45,418 nucleotides of DNA. Origin: CAKRHR01 sp964423195 (lineage in GTDB: Bacteria > Bacillota > Clostridia > Lachnospirales > Lachnospiraceae). Under the pieces are notes generated by a model. The model was not told the origin of the DNA. It saw nothing but the letters and a program-made list of their open reading frames with translations, and did no database searches. The DNA is taken from positions 1-45,418 of the forward strand of contig CAYRDY010000006.1 in assembly GCA_964423195.1 (NCBI GenBank), in the 5' to 3' direction. The position numbers and the translations under genes are program-made. Positions within the stretch are counted from its first letter, which is position 1. Every line of letters starts with the position of its first letter. Below, piece by piece: positions 1 to 9,268 of the stretch.

Positions 1-632
1 CAGAGTGACGCCATATCGTCCGCCACGGCATCCGCCCCCGCGCTCTCCAGCTCCTCGCGCCCGCCGTAGCCAAAAGAAACGCCGATACAGGATACGCCAA
101 GCGCTTTGGCGCCGTCCACATCGTGATGCCTGTCGCCGACCATCACCAGCTCATTCCTGTCAAAACCCGCCGGCAGCTCCTCAAAAACCGCCGCGATGAC
201 CTCTGATTTTTTCACCCGACGCCCGTCGAGGAAGCTGCCCTTGACGATATCAAAATATTGACGGATATCAAAATGTTCCAGAATCCGCTCCACAAAGACC
301 TCCGGCTTCGAGGACGCCACGGCCAGAATTTTGCCCGCCGCCTTGAGCGTCCCAAGCATTTCTTTGCAGCCCGGATAGATCTCGTTCTCGAAAATGCCTT
401 TCGCGCTAAAGCGCTCCCTGTACTTGACAACCGCGCGGTCGGCCTGCGCGTCATCCATGCCGTAATAGACCATAAAGGATTCCTTGAGCGGCGGTCCGAT
501 AAACTTATTCAGCACCTCCTGCGGCTGATCGCGGATGCCGAAACTGTCCAGCGCGTACTGCACGCTCTTCGTGATACCCTCCTGGGGATCCGTCAGCGTC
601 CCGTCCAGGTCAAACAAAATATATCTGTACAT
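1..632 (-). CDS. HAD-family phosphatase (phosphoglycolate phosphatase-like), 3' end cut by window edge
   Basis: Reading from an ATG at 630-632 the frame stays open for 210 codons to the window edge, so the C-terminus is missing. The N-terminus begins MYRYILFDLDGTLTD, the DxDGT motif I of haloacid dehalogenase hydrolases with the nucleophilic aspartate. A middle AVASSKPE segment fits motif II, and MVGDRHHDVDGAKALG fits motif IV with its acidic pair. A cap domain lies between motifs I and II. This pattern is typical of the phosphoglycolate phosphatase/5'-nucleotidase subgroup; the real substrate cannot be read from sequence. It starts 76 bases after the guanine deaminase stop, on the same strand, and could be co-transcribed with the purine operon, perhaps as a nucleotidase (inference). 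Confidence 0.85.
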   Translation of the reverse strand, partial: MYRYILFDLDGTLTDPQEGITKSVQYALDSFGIRDQPQEVLNKFIGPPLKESFMVYYGMDDAQADRAVVKYRERFSAKGIFENEIYPGCKEMLGTLKAAGKILAVASSKPEVFVERILEHFDIRQYFDIVKGSFLDGRRVKKSEVIAAVFEELPAGFDRNELVMVGDRHHDVDGAKALGVSCIGVSFGYGGREELESAGADAVADDMASL

Positions 633-708
633 GCGTTTTCCCTCTTTTCCGCAAGATGCCCATATGCCGGGTCACTTCCCGAAATCCCCATGCGATCCAA
701 TACAGGTT

Positions 709-2013
709 TCAATTCGATTTGTCAAATATTTTTCGCCCGCCGATATATTTGGCCAGGATCTGCCGCTCGTCGCCCAGATAAATGATCCGCTCCAGCCGCG
801 CCTTCACATCGAGTTGCTGCGGGTGCGGCAAGGCACCGTCATCCAGTACCAGCGCGTCAAACAGATAGCCCGGTTTCAGGCTCCCGGCTTTCCCGAAAAA
901 TGCGCCGCCGCCCTCTGTCGCCATATAAAAGGCTTCCTCAAACCGCAGCGGTGCCAGCGACTGATCCAAAAGCCGCCATCTCAGTTTGGAGGCAGCCACC
1001 GCCTCCGAAATGATCCTGAACATGGACAGGTGACTCCCGCCGGCGATATCGCTGCCAAGCCCCACATTCAGCCCCTCATCCAGAAATCGGCGCACCGGTG
1101 CGGCACCCGATGACAGATTGGTATTGGACTGTGGACAATGGGCGATAAAGACGCCGCGCTCCTTCATCAGCCCGATTTCATCGTCCTGGCTGTAGACGCA
1201 GTGCGCCATCACGGTTTTGCACTCGCCGCCGAAGAGCCCGTACCTGTCATAGACTTCCCCATAAAATGCCGCGTCCGGGCACAGTGACGAGACCCATTCG
1301 ACTTCGCCCAGATTTTCCGACAGATGGGACTGCACCGGCAGATGATATTTTTCCTGCAGGCCGTGGAGCAGCTCAAAGAGTTCATCCGAACACGACGGCA
1401 CAAACCGCGGCGTCAGGATCGGCCGAATATTTTTCCTGTCTTTTTCGAGGCATTGCCGGATCCATTGGTCCGTGTCATTTGCCGATGTTTCTGCGTCTTT
1501 CTCGCACAGATACGGCGGACTGTTGCGGTCCATATTCACCTTGCCGACATAGCCGCAAAATCCCCTCGCCTCAAGCATATCCATCAACATATGCGTCGCC
1601 GGCGTGTGGATTGTCGCGAAAATACAGGCTCTCGCCGTCGCGCTGTCCATCAGGTCATTGACAAATATCTCATAGGCCCGCGCGGCGTACGCTGTATCGG
1701 CGTACTTCGCCTCCTCAGGAAATGTGTGCTTATTTAACCATTCGATCAACTCCAAATCCATCCCCAGGCCCCGAAAAGCGTACTGAGGCGCGTGGAGATG
1801 CAGATCGATCAGTCCCGGAATAATCAGGCGATCGCCGTAATCCGTACAGTGAATGCCCCAAAAGCGCTCCGGCAATTCCTTAAAAATACCGAGGCTTTTG
1901 CCGTTTGCGCATACAAGCCAGCTGTTCTCAGAGACATCAATCGCCGTCTTGTCCCTGCTCATGCAGAGATGCCCCTTGATCGCGAAAATATTTTCCCGTC
2001 CGCCGTCAGGCAT
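709..2013 (-). CDS. guaD: Guanine deaminase (amidohydrolase)
   Basis: Predicted to hydrolyse guanine to xanthine and ammonia in the cytoplasm, supplying the neighbouring xanthine dehydrogenase. The protein of 434 residues is a zinc amidohydrolase: PGLIDLHLHAPQ carries the HxH metal ligands in the context typical of guanine deaminase, followed by TPRFVPSC, SHLSEN, a MAHC histidine, and a GSDIAGG segment with the metal-binding aspartate. I chose the ATG at 2011-2013 because an AGGGGG ribosome binding site lies eight bases upstream and the start then falls 5 bases after the previous stop; an upstream in-frame ATG at 2053-2055 would overlap the preceding gene and has no obvious binding site. It is the last clear gene of the molybdenum hydroxylase operon. 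Assignment to the family is firm; substrate follows from motif and context. Confidence 0.88.
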   Translation of the reverse strand: MPDGGRENIFAIKGHLCMSRDKTAIDVSENSWLVCANGKSLGIFKELPERFWGIHCTDYGDRLIIPGLIDLHLHAPQYAFRGLGMDLELIEWLNKHTFPEEAKYADTAYAARAYEIFVNDLMDSATARACIFATIHTPATHMLMDMLEARGFCGYVGKVNMDRNSPPYLCEKDAETSANDTDQWIRQCLEKDRKNIRPILTPRFVPSCSDELFELLHGLQEKYHLPVQSHLSENLGEVEWVSSLCPDAAFYGEVYDRYGLFGGECKTVMAHCVYSQDDEIGLMKERGVFIAHCPQSNTNLSSGAAPVRRFLDEGLNVGLGSDIAGGSHLSMFRIISEAVAASKLRWRLLDQSLAPLRFEEAFYMATEGGGAFFGKAGSLKPGYLFDALVLDDGALPHPQQLDVKARLERIIYLGDERQILAKYIGGRKIFDKSN

Positions 2014-2018
2014 TGCCG

Positions 2019-2564
2019 TCACCCCCTGTCTTCGCACGATGATCCCGCCTTGCATTTCAGATCCCGCAGATTTTCTTCAATCTGAGGTGTGCCGGACGCC
2101 GCCTCGCGCATGATGCGCTCCATGGCATTTAAAATGTTTTCGTAGCCGGTACATCGGCACAGATGGCCGGAAATCAGCTTGCGCAGTTCCTCACGGCTGT
2201 ACTGTTGCCCACTTCCGACGATCTCCACGGCACTCATGATCAGCCCCGGCGTGCAGAAACCGCACTGCACCGCCGCCTCCTCTATAAACGCCTTCTGGAT
2301 AAAGGAGAGACCGCCGTTTTCATCCATCAGCCCCTCAACCGTGAGCACGGTCTTTTTGTCCGCCCACACAGCCGGATAGATACAGCTGTCTATAGCTTTG
2401 CCGTCCACAAGCACGGTACACGCCCCGCATTCGCCGACCTCGCAGCCCTTTTTGACGGAAGTCAGCCCCAGCTGCCCGCGCAGCATATCCAGCAGGGACG
2501 CGCGCACATCCACTGCCAGCTCCACATCTCTGCCGTTGACTTTTAACTGGATGACCTTAAACAT
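2019..2564 (-). CDS. xdhC: Xanthine dehydrogenase, 2Fe-2S subunit
   Basis: Small iron-sulfur subunit of a molybdenum hydroxylase; it passes electrons from the molybdopterin site to FAD. Of 181 residues, the N-terminal half is plant-type ferredoxin with the cluster ligands in GCEVGECGACTVLVDG, and the C-terminal half is the helical domain with the second cluster in QCGFCTPG and HLCRCTGY. Length is normal for the separate small subunit (about 150-180). The ATG at 2562-2564 is preceded by GGAGG eight bases upstream and overlaps the end of the FAD subunit gene by 8 bases, suggesting translational coupling; an in-frame GTG three codons earlier is less likely. Gene naming in clostridia varies (xdhC is also used for an unrelated maturation protein). 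Confidence 0.92.
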   Translation of the reverse strand: MFKVIQLKVNGRDVELAVDVRASLLDMLRGQLGLTSVKKGCEVGECGACTVLVDGKAIDSCIYPAVWADKKTVLTVEGLMDENGGLSFIQKAFIEEAAVQCGFCTPGLIMSAVEIVGSGQQYSREELRKLISGHLCRCTGYENILNAMERIMREAASGTPQIEENLRDLKCKAGSSCEDRG

Positions 2565-3447
2565 TTGCCTCACCTCCGGCCCTGAGCACGGCCTCCGCCA
2601 GTGCCCTTCCTGTGAGTTCTCCGATGAGCTGCAGGCGAAATTCCTCCGACGCGCGCCAGGATGAGCGCGGATGGACCTCGCTTAGCGCCGTCCGCACAAA
2701 ATCCTTCCGCGCCACCGCATCCGACACTGAACACCCTGTGAGCCGCGCCTCCGCCGCTCGGCAGCGCATCGGCGTCGGCCCGGCCACGCCAAATCCCAGC
2801 CTCACGTCCGCAAATCGCTTTTTATCCTCCGACAACCTGACGCGCACGGCACAGCCCAATGTCGAGATCTCCATCGCCCGGCGCTTGCCGTACTTGATAT
2901 AAACGCCGAAAAAGTTCTCATAATTTTCCCTTCTGATGATAAACCCCGTGCACACCTCACAGCGCTCGCGCACCGTCTTTCCGGGACCCGTGTAAAATTC
3001 ACAGATCGGTATCTGCCGCTCGCCGTCAGGTCCCTCCAGCACGACAATGGCGTCCAGCGTCCACATGGTCGGCGCGGAATCCGCTGACGTCGCCCCGTTG
3101 CAGATATTGCCGCCGATCGTCGCCACATTGCGGATCTGCGGGCTGCCGACCGTATCAACCGCCTCGCCGAGCATCGGCACAAGGGACTGAATCAGCGGAT
3201 GGTCGGTGATATCGTGAAATGTCGTCCCCGCGCCGATCCACAGATCACCGTTTTCCATCAATCGAATGCCCTTGATCGCGCCAATGCGCTGGATCGAGAC
3301 GAGCATCCTGCCGGCATCTTTTCCGTCCCTGACCCGGATCATGACATCCGTGCCGCCGCTGACAATCTCGGCGTCCGCATGCGCGGCGAGCGCATTGATC
3401 GCGTCTCGGACGCTCTCCGCCTCATAATAGGAACTCATATCAAACAT
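2557..3447 (-). CDS. xdhB: Xanthine dehydrogenase, FAD-binding subunit
   Basis: FAD subunit of the molybdenum hydroxylase, 296 residues, the usual length. The N-terminal FAD-binding domain shows SGGTDVMIRVRDG and, further on, ATIGGNICNGATSADSAP, the two glycine-rich FAD-binding stretches of the CO dehydrogenase/xanthine dehydrogenase flavoprotein family. The C-terminal CO_deh_flav domain follows. ATG at 3445-3447 has a GGAGGGG binding site a few bases upstream. It lies 21 bases after the large subunit stop and overlaps the iron-sulfur subunit gene, so all three subunits are made from one transcript. The electron acceptor (NAD or ferredoxin) cannot be read from this sequence. Confidence 0.92.
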   Translation of the reverse strand: MFDMSSYYEAESVRDAINALAAHADAEIVSGGTDVMIRVRDGKDAGRMLVSIQRIGAIKGIRLMENGDLWIGAGTTFHDITDHPLIQSLVPMLGEAVDTVGSPQIRNVATIGGNICNGATSADSAPTMWTLDAIVVLEGPDGERQIPICEFYTGPGKTVRERCEVCTGFIIRRENYENFFGVYIKYGKRRAMEISTLGCAVRVRLSEDKKRFADVRLGFGVAGPTPMRCRAAEARLTGCSVSDAVARKDFVRTALSEVHPRSSWRASEEFRLQLIGELTGRALAEAVLRAGGEANV

Positions 3448-3468
3448 CTCGCATCCCCTCCCGACACT

Positions 3469-5877
3469 TCAGATCAACCCGCGGGCCTTGAACGCCTCTG
3501 TCAGCCGCTGCGGGGTCATCGGAATCACATCCATCGCGACGCCGGTCGCATTGAGAATCGCGTTGCGGATCGCCGGGGCCACCGGAATGGCCGGCGGTTC
3601 GCCTAAGGCCTTGTTGCCAAACGGCCCTGTCGGGTCGTCAAGCTGGATAAATTCGGCCTCCAGATCCGGCGTATCCATCGCCGTCGGTATTTTATAATCG
3701 AGCAGGTTGTCATTCAAGACCCTGCCTGTCTTCTCATCGACAATCAATTCCTCGGACAGACAATAGCCCAGCCCCATGCTCATGCCGCCGTGCACCTGGC
3801 TCTGCGCCGCCTTCGGGTTGATGAGGATTCCCGAATCGTGCACATTGATGATCCGGTTGACCTTCACCTTGCCGAGCGGCATATCCACTTCGAGATCAGC
3901 AAAGCAGCAGCCGGAGGCAAATGTATTGTCACGGCACTGATGCGTCACCTCCGCCGTGATATGCTGTGATTGATCCAGTGAATAGAAAGACGTCTCGGCC
4001 ACGACGCCCACGTCAAACAGGACTTCCCCGCCGGCTTTTTCGACGATCTGTCCCTCGGAAATGTCCAGCATTTCCGCCGTCACAGGCTGCTCGTCCCTCC
4101 GGATCAGATCCGCCGCTCTTCGCACAGTTTCCGCATAGACCGTCGGCACCATGTCCGTCCTCGCACTGTTGATCATATAGGCGGCATACGCAAGGATTTT
4201 CGCCTTGAATTCCCCGGCACAGGCCTTGCAGGCCATCCCGGAGACATAGGTCTGCCTCGACGCGTAGGCGCCGGTGTCAAACGGCGTCACATCCGTATCC
4301 TGGAAGGAAATGATCTGAATCTGCTCCGGACACAGTCCGGTGACCTCTGAGGCGATCTGTGTGAACACCGTGTCCGCGCCCTGCCCGATCTCCGTCGCGC
4401 CCATGCACAGCTGTGCGGAACCGTCCTGATTGAGCACCATGCGCACGGAGGCGGTCTCCAGAGAGATCGGATAGACGCCGGTCTTATAGCAGAAGATTGC
4501 CATGCCGACGCCGCGGCGCACCGGCCCCGACTGATCCCTGTACAGTCGGCGTTTCTCGTCCCAGCCGATGGCCTCGCGCCCCTTTTCGATGCACGCTTTC
4601 AGGCCGTAAGAGTGAAATTTGATGCCGTTCGCGGGGTCGACAAACCCGTCCTTCATGCAATTTGCCAGCCTGAAATCACACGGGTCTGCGCCGATAGCGG
4701 CCGCCAGATCATCCGCCAAACATTCCGTAAACCAGATCGCCTGAGGGATGCCGTAGCCACGCATCGCCCCCGCCGTCGGCGAGGAGGTATATACCGTCCG
4801 GCAGTCGACTTCCGCCCCCAGCTGATCATCGTATAAGTCCTTGAAGACATTCCCGCAGTTCGCGCATATCGCGTGACCGTGGGAGGCATAGGCGCCGTTA
4901 TTGGCGATGGCGTCGATCTGCCGCGCCAGGATCCGCCCGTCTTTTGTGACGACGCCTCGGCAGTGCGCCCTGATCGCGTGCCGCGTCCGCGTGCAGACGA
5001 TCGTCTCCTCCCGGCTGACCTCCAGCCGGACCGCGCGGCCGCCGACGGCAATGGATAAATAGGCATTCAGCGGCTCATAGAGGACATCCTGCTTGTTCCC
5101 GAAACCGCCGCCGATATAGGGCTTGATGACCCGCACTTTCCCGATCGGCCAGCCAAGTGCCATCGCCACGCAGCGGCGCACGATATGCGGAATCTGTGTC
5201 GAGGACACGATCACCACCCTGCCGTCCTCCACCTGCGCCCATGACACCGGCAGCTCGATATGGCAGTGAGATACTCTCGGTGTGTCATAGACCTTATCAA
5301 TGATCACAAGATTCTCTTCGCCGTACATCTCCCGCGCTTCCCGCAGCCCATCCTCAAAGGTGAAATCCGCCGGTCCCATCGTCAGATGTGTGTGCGCGAT
5401 CACATTATCCGCGCGGATGTCCGGATGCAGCGGCGTCGCCGTCTCAGCCATGGCCGCCTCCGCCGTCACGATCGGGTCAAAAACTTCATATTCCACCTTG
5501 ACGAGCCTGGCCGCCCTTGCCGCCGACACTTCACTGTCGGCGACCACCGCGGCAATGTCATCGCCATAGAAGCGCACCCGCGCATTCAAAAGTTTCCGGT
5601 CACAGATATCGCGGTGTTTCTCCTCCACACTCCACGGGTGGCCGGCGGTCGGAAACTGAATATCCGGCACGTCAAAGCAGGTGACGATCTTTATGACACC
5701 CGGCACACCAAGCGCCTCCGACAGGTCAAAACGCTTGACCCGGCCATTGGCAATCGTCGCGTGGACGACCTTGGCGTGGAGAATATTTTTTGGCTCCGTG
5801 TCGGCGGTGTATTTTGCTTCGCCGGTGACCTTGGCAAAAGCATCGACTCTCGTGTACGACTGACCGACAACTCTCAT
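3469..5877 (-). CDS. xdhA: Xanthine dehydrogenase, molybdopterin-binding subunit
   Basis: Large catalytic subunit, 802 residues, holding the molybdenum cofactor. It opens with a typical RVDAFAKVTGEAKYTAD segment, has the conserved GGGFGNKQ loop, an AMRGYGIPQ segment with the substrate-side arginine, a second cofactor region around GATEIGQGADT, and near the end GNKALGEPPAIPVAPA with the catalytic glutamate expected in LGEPP. Adjacent guanine deaminase supports xanthine (purine) as substrate, though the family also includes other hydroxylases. The ATG at 5875-5877 has AGGGGG seven bases upstream. The frame stays open 47 codons further upstream, but that part has no family similarity I can see and runs into the upstream terminator, so I left it out. 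Confidence 0.9.
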   Translation of the reverse strand: MRVVGQSYTRVDAFAKVTGEAKYTADTEPKNILHAKVVHATIANGRVKRFDLSEALGVPGVIKIVTCFDVPDIQFPTAGHPWSVEEKHRDICDRKLLNARVRFYGDDIAAVVADSEVSAARAARLVKVEYEVFDPIVTAEAAMAETATPLHPDIRADNVIAHTHLTMGPADFTFEDGLREAREMYGEENLVIIDKVYDTPRVSHCHIELPVSWAQVEDGRVVIVSSTQIPHIVRRCVAMALGWPIGKVRVIKPYIGGGFGNKQDVLYEPLNAYLSIAVGGRAVRLEVSREETIVCTRTRHAIRAHCRGVVTKDGRILARQIDAIANNGAYASHGHAICANCGNVFKDLYDDQLGAEVDCRTVYTSSPTAGAMRGYGIPQAIWFTECLADDLAAAIGADPCDFRLANCMKDGFVDPANGIKFHSYGLKACIEKGREAIGWDEKRRLYRDQSGPVRRGVGMAIFCYKTGVYPISLETASVRMVLNQDGSAQLCMGATEIGQGADTVFTQIASEVTGLCPEQIQIISFQDTDVTPFDTGAYASRQTYVSGMACKACAGEFKAKILAYAAYMINSARTDMVPTVYAETVRRAADLIRRDEQPVTAEMLDISEGQIVEKAGGEVLFDVGVVAETSFYSLDQSQHITAEVTHQCRDNTFASGCCFADLEVDMPLGKVKVNRIINVHDSGILINPKAAQSQVHGGMSMGLGYCLSEELIVDEKTGRVLNDNLLDYKIPTAMDTPDLEAEFIQLDDPTGPFGNKALGEPPAIPVAPAIRNAILNATGVAMDVIPMTPQRLTEAFKARGLI

Positions 5878-6004
5878 ATCAAAACCCCCTGTCCTGACTA
5901 AACATTCATACGCCGTCCGCGCGGCGCCCCGAAATTCCCGATCTCCCGGCAGCTGGGCCGACAAATCTAAAATTCGCACGCCACCCTTGCGGCGCACCCC
6001 TATA

Positions 6005-6044
6005 AGAAAAAGAGTCAACTACAAAGCCATGTAGTCAACTCTTT
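6005..6044 (-). terminator. Rho-independent terminator after etfA
   Basis: Inverted repeat 6009-6023 / 6030-6044 (13 of 15 positions complementary, 6-base loop) followed on the minus strand by TTTTTC. It sits 110 bases after the etfA stop and just upstream of the xdhA leader, so it separates the butyryl-CoA operon from the purine operon. Confidence 0.8.
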
Positions 6045-6154
6045 CCATCCGTTTGTAGAAATACCTTACAAATCTTGAATTTTATTTTAAACTTGTTGCC
6101 ATGCCGCCGCAGGCGACATGAATGATGATGCAAACGCTATAATATTTTCATGCT

Positions 6155-7213
6155 TTATTTCGCTTCCGCTTTGGCTTTCAGGATCGCTTCCGTCAGCTTC
6201 GGCACAATCTTGTTGAGGTCGCCCACAATGCCATAGTCCGCGACATCAAAGATTGGGGCGGATTCATCTTTATTGATCGCGATGATGATGTCCGACTCCT
6301 CCATGCCGGCCACATGCTGGATCGCGCCAGAAATGCCGATCGCGAAATAGACATTCGGACGGACGGTCTTGCCGGTCTGTCCGACCTGGAGATCCTTCGG
6401 CTTCCAGCCGGAATCGACGACGGCACGGGAGCAGCTCACCTCGCCGCCAATGGCCTTGGCCAGATCCTCAAGGATCTTGAAGTTCTCAGGGCTGCCGACG
6501 CCGCGGCCGCCGGACACAAGGATCTTCGCGTCCATGATGTCCACCGTGTCGACGACCGATTTGACGACATCAAGGATCTCGACATAATTGTGATTCGGCG
6601 TGAATCCAGGATTGAACTCGATCACATTGGCCTTCGCGCCATCGATCCGCTTGATCGCCTGCATCACGCCCGGACGCACGGTCGCCATCTGCGGGCGATG
6701 TTCAGGACAGGCGATGGTCGCGATGGTATTGCCGCCGAAGGCAGGACGCGTCATCAGCAACTGGTTGTGCTTCTGCTCCTTGCCCGGTGTCGGTGCGAGC
6801 GGGAAGTCGCCGATCTCAAGCATCGTGCAGTCGGCGGTGAGGCCGGTCTTCACACGCGCGGAGACACGAGGCCCTAAGTCACGCCCGATCGCCGTAGCGC
6901 CCACCAGCATAATCTCCGGTTTAAACTTATTGATGACAGAGGCCAGCGCATGCGCATACGGCTCTGTCCTGTAATCTTTCAGCTCAGGATCATCGACAAC
7001 GATCACATTGTCGGCGCCGTAAGCGGCCAGCTCATCCGCCAGACTCGTCACGCCCGAGCCGATCAGGACTGCCGTCGTCTCCGTCTCCAGCGCCGCTGCC
7101 AACTCCCTGGCTTTTCCGAGCAGCTCAAAGGAGATGCCGCTCAACTGTTGATCCACCTGCTGCGCATAGATATATACGCCTTTATATTCTTCTAAACCCA
7201 TTACATTCACCAC
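6155..7213 (-). CDS. etfA: Electron transfer flavoprotein, alpha subunit
   Basis: Alpha subunit of the EtfAB heterodimer that carries electrons to or from butyryl-CoA dehydrogenase; in butyrate-forming clostridia this pair also performs flavin-based electron bifurcation with NADH and ferredoxin (family knowledge, not shown here). About 350 residues. The C-terminal FAD domain is clear: SGGRGVGSPENF, DSGWKPKDLQVGQTGKTV, GISGAIQHVAGM and AINKDESAPIFDVADYGIV. Start is uncertain: GTG at 7211-7213 sits 4 bases after an AAGGA site, while ATG at 7199-7201 is 12 bases further in. It follows etfB by 12 bases and ends the operon. Confidence 0.93.
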   Translation of the reverse strand: MVNVMGLEEYKGVYIYAQQVDQQLSGISFELLGKARELAAALETETTAVLIGSGVTSLADELAAYGADNVIVVDDPELKDYRTEPYAHALASVINKFKPEIMLVGATAIGRDLGPRVSARVKTGLTADCTMLEIGDFPLAPTPGKEQKHNQLLMTRPAFGGNTIATIACPEHRPQMATVRPGVMQAIKRIDGAKANVIEFNPGFTPNHNYVEILDVVKSVVDTVDIMDAKILVSGGRGVGSPENFKILEDLAKAIGGEVSCSRAVVDSGWKPKDLQVGQTGKTVRPNVYFAIGISGAIQHVAGMEESDIIIAINKDESAPIFDVADYGIVGDLNKIVPKLTEAILKAKAEAK

Positions 7214-7225
7214 TTTTCCTTAAAA

Positions 7226-8014
7226 TTAAATGATATGTTTCTCAGTCAGTTTGCTCATGATATAGGCGACGGATTCATCAGGGTCGAGATTGACCGTCTC
7301 GCCCGCGCCCTTTCTCACCTTGTCGGATGCCTTCGCGATCTGTGTCGGGGAACCCTTAAGACCCATATTGGCATCGTCAAGCTCCGGGAGATCCGCGCGA
7401 CCCCAGGTGATCATCCTGTCGTCAGGACCGTAGGCATCAAAGATGCCGCCCGGCGTCATGTAACGCGGCTCGTTGAGCTCAGCGAGCGCGGTGATCAGGC
7501 AAGGCATTTTCACTTTGAGTACATGATATCTGTCTTCAAACTGGCGCTCAACGATCACGCTGTCGCCCTCAATTTTTAAGTTCTGAGCGTATGAAATAAC
7601 AGGAATGTTCAGGTGTTCGGAAATCTGAGGACCGACCTGCGCCGTGTCGCCATCGATCGCCTGACGGCCGGTGATGATCAGGTCATAATCAAGATTTTTG
7701 ATGGCCGCGGCAATGGTGGATGATGTCGCCCATGTGTCGGCGCCGCCTAAGCATCTGTCGGTCACAAGGATGGCCTTGTCCGCGCCCATAGCCAGCGCCT
7801 CGCGCAGGACATCCTCAGCCTTCGGCAGACCCATGGAAAGCACGGTCACCTCGGCACCCGTCTCGTCTTTAATTCTCAGTGCCGCCTCAAGGCCTGCTTT
7901 GTCGTCAGGGTTCATGATAGCGAGCATCGCGCCTCTGTCAAGCGTACCGTCCGGATTGAACTTTACGCCGCCCTTCGTGTCCGGTACCTGTTTAATACAA
8001 ACGATTATCTTCAC
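7226..8014 (-). CDS. etfB: Electron transfer flavoprotein, beta subunit
   Basis: Beta subunit of EtfAB, 262 residues, normal length. The N-terminus MKIIVCIKQVPDTKGGVKF and the nucleotide-binding region around GRQAIDGDTAQVGPQ are diagnostic; this second segment binds AMP or, in bifurcating Etfs, the second FAD. Translation starts at a GTG (8012-8014), supported by an AGGAGG site seven bases upstream. It begins 12 bases after the bcd stop, in the classic bcd-etfB-etfA order of clostridial butyrate operons. Whether this Etf bifurcates would need modelling of the FAD-binding residues. Confidence 0.94.
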   Translation of the reverse strand: MKIIVCIKQVPDTKGGVKFNPDGTLDRGAMLAIMNPDDKAGLEAALRIKDETGAEVTVLSMGLPKAEDVLREALAMGADKAILVTDRCLGGADTWATSSTIAAAIKNLDYDLIITGRQAIDGDTAQVGPQISEHLNIPVISYAQNLKIEGDSVIVERQFEDRYHVLKVKMPCLITALAELNEPRYMTPGGIFDAYGPDDRMITWGRADLPELDDANMGLKGSPTQIAKASDKVRKGAGETVNLDPDESVAYIMSKLTEKHII

Positions 8015-8026
8015 GACAAGTCCTCC

Positions 8027-9178
8027 TTATTTCAAAATATTGCTGGAAATTACCATGCGCTGAACCTCTGATGTGCCCTCGTAGATCTCTGTGATCTTGG
8101 CGTCTCTCATCATTCGCTCGACTTCATAGTCCCTGATATAGCCATAACCGCCATGGAGCTGCACGCACTTGGTGGTCACTTCCATCGCGGTCTCCGCGGC
8201 ATACAGTTTGGCCATCGCGGCCTCCACACTGTAAACCTTTTGCGTCTGTTTGGCCATGGCCGCCTTGTAGACCAGCATCCGCGCGGCCTCAATCCTGGTC
8301 GCCAGATCGGCAAGAACAAACTGGCTGTTCTGGAACTGAGAAATCGAGCGCCCGAACTGTTTTCTCTCCTTGACATAGGCGATCGTCCGGTCAAGCGCGC
8401 CCTCCGCGATGCCGAGCGCCTGGGAGGCGATACCGATACGTCCGCCGTCCAGTGTATGCATGGCGATGCCGAAGCCCTTGCCCTGTTTGCCGAGTATGTT
8501 TTCCTTTGGAATGCGGCAGTCCGTGAAGATCAATTCATATGTGGCCGAGCCGCGGATACCCATCTTCTTTTCCTTGGTGCCGAAGGTGAATCCCGGTGTG
8601 CCCTTTTCTACGATAAACGCGGAAATTTCTTTGACTTTTCTGCCTTTCTTCTCAGTCACGCCGGTCACGGCGATGATAATATAGACATCGGCGTAGCTGC
8701 CGTTGGTGATAAAGCACTTGGAGCCGTTGAGTACCCACTCGTCGCCGTCGAGCACAGCCTTGGTCTGCTGTCCCTGCGCGTCCGTGCCGGCGCCCGGCTC
8801 AGTCAGGCCGAACGCGCCGAGCTTTCTGCCCGTCGCCAGATCCGGCACATATTTCTGTTTTTGCTCCTCCGTGCCGTAGGTCATGATCGGGTCAATGCAG
8901 AGGGATGTATGCGCGGAGACGATGACAGACGTCGTCGCGCAGACTTTCGCCAGCTCCTCGACACAGAGTGTGTATGTCAGCGTGTCGCATCCCTGCCCGC
9001 CGTATGCCTTGTCGACAGGAATGCCGAGGAAGCCATACTTGCCGAGCTTCTCCACCGTTTCCTTCGGGAACTTTTCTTCCTCGTCCGTTTCCTGGGCAAG
9101 CGGCTTTACCTCTGTCTCAGCAAAGCTCCTGAACAGAGACTGCGCGAGAAGATGCTTTTTTGATAAACTAAAATCCAT
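8027..9178 (-). CDS. bcd: Butyryl-CoA dehydrogenase (short-chain acyl-CoA dehydrogenase)
   Basis: Reduces crotonyl-CoA to butyryl-CoA using EtfAB. The 383-residue protein has the full acyl-CoA dehydrogenase layout: N-terminal helical domain, middle beta domain with FGLTEPGAGTDAQG and KCFITNGSYAD flavin-binding segments, and a C-terminal helical domain with QLHGGYGYIRDYEVER. The catalytic base is the glutamate in ITEIYEGTSEVQ near residue 370, as in short-chain members. ATG at 9176-9178 with AAGGAGG upstream. The order crt-hbd-bcd-etfB-etfA makes the butyryl-CoA role nearly certain. Confidence 0.94.
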   Translation of the reverse strand: MDFSLSKKHLLAQSLFRSFAETEVKPLAQETDEEEKFPKETVEKLGKYGFLGIPVDKAYGGQGCDTLTYTLCVEELAKVCATTSVIVSAHTSLCIDPIMTYGTEEQKQKYVPDLATGRKLGAFGLTEPGAGTDAQGQQTKAVLDGDEWVLNGSKCFITNGSYADVYIIIAVTGVTEKKGRKVKEISAFIVEKGTPGFTFGTKEKKMGIRGSATYELIFTDCRIPKENILGKQGKGFGIAMHTLDGGRIGIASQALGIAEGALDRTIAYVKERKQFGRSISQFQNSQFVLADLATRIEAARMLVYKAAMAKQTQKVYSVEAAMAKLYAAETAMEVTTKCVQLHGGYGYIRDYEVERMMRDAKITEIYEGTSEVQRMVISSNILK

Positions 9179-9213
9179 GATATATCCTCCTTAATTGTTG
9201 GCTCATAAAATGT

Positions 9214-9259
9214 GGCAGCCCGCGGGCCGAGCGCATCGCCCCCGACCCGCAGTGTTGCC
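9214..9259 (-). other. Stem-loop between hbd and bcd
   Basis: Within the 90-base gap between hbd and bcd, GCGGGTCG (read on the minus strand) pairs with CGGCCCGC at 9222-9229 and 9243-9250, with an outer GGCA/TGCC pair. There is no T-run after it, so it looks like an intercistronic processing or stability element rather than a terminator. Confidence 0.5.
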
Positions 9260-9268
9260 GCCCGTCAA

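Noticed and set aside
5878..6018. 47-codon N-terminal extension of the molybdenum hydroxylase large subunit
   Set aside because: Nothing in it resembles the family, it overlaps the upstream terminator, and an AGGGGG site marks the internal ATG at 5877.
6005..6044. TTGACT elements as -35 boxes of an xdh promoter
   Set aside because: They are part of the terminator stem and no -10 hexamer follows at 16-18 bases; the promoter of the purine operon was not found.
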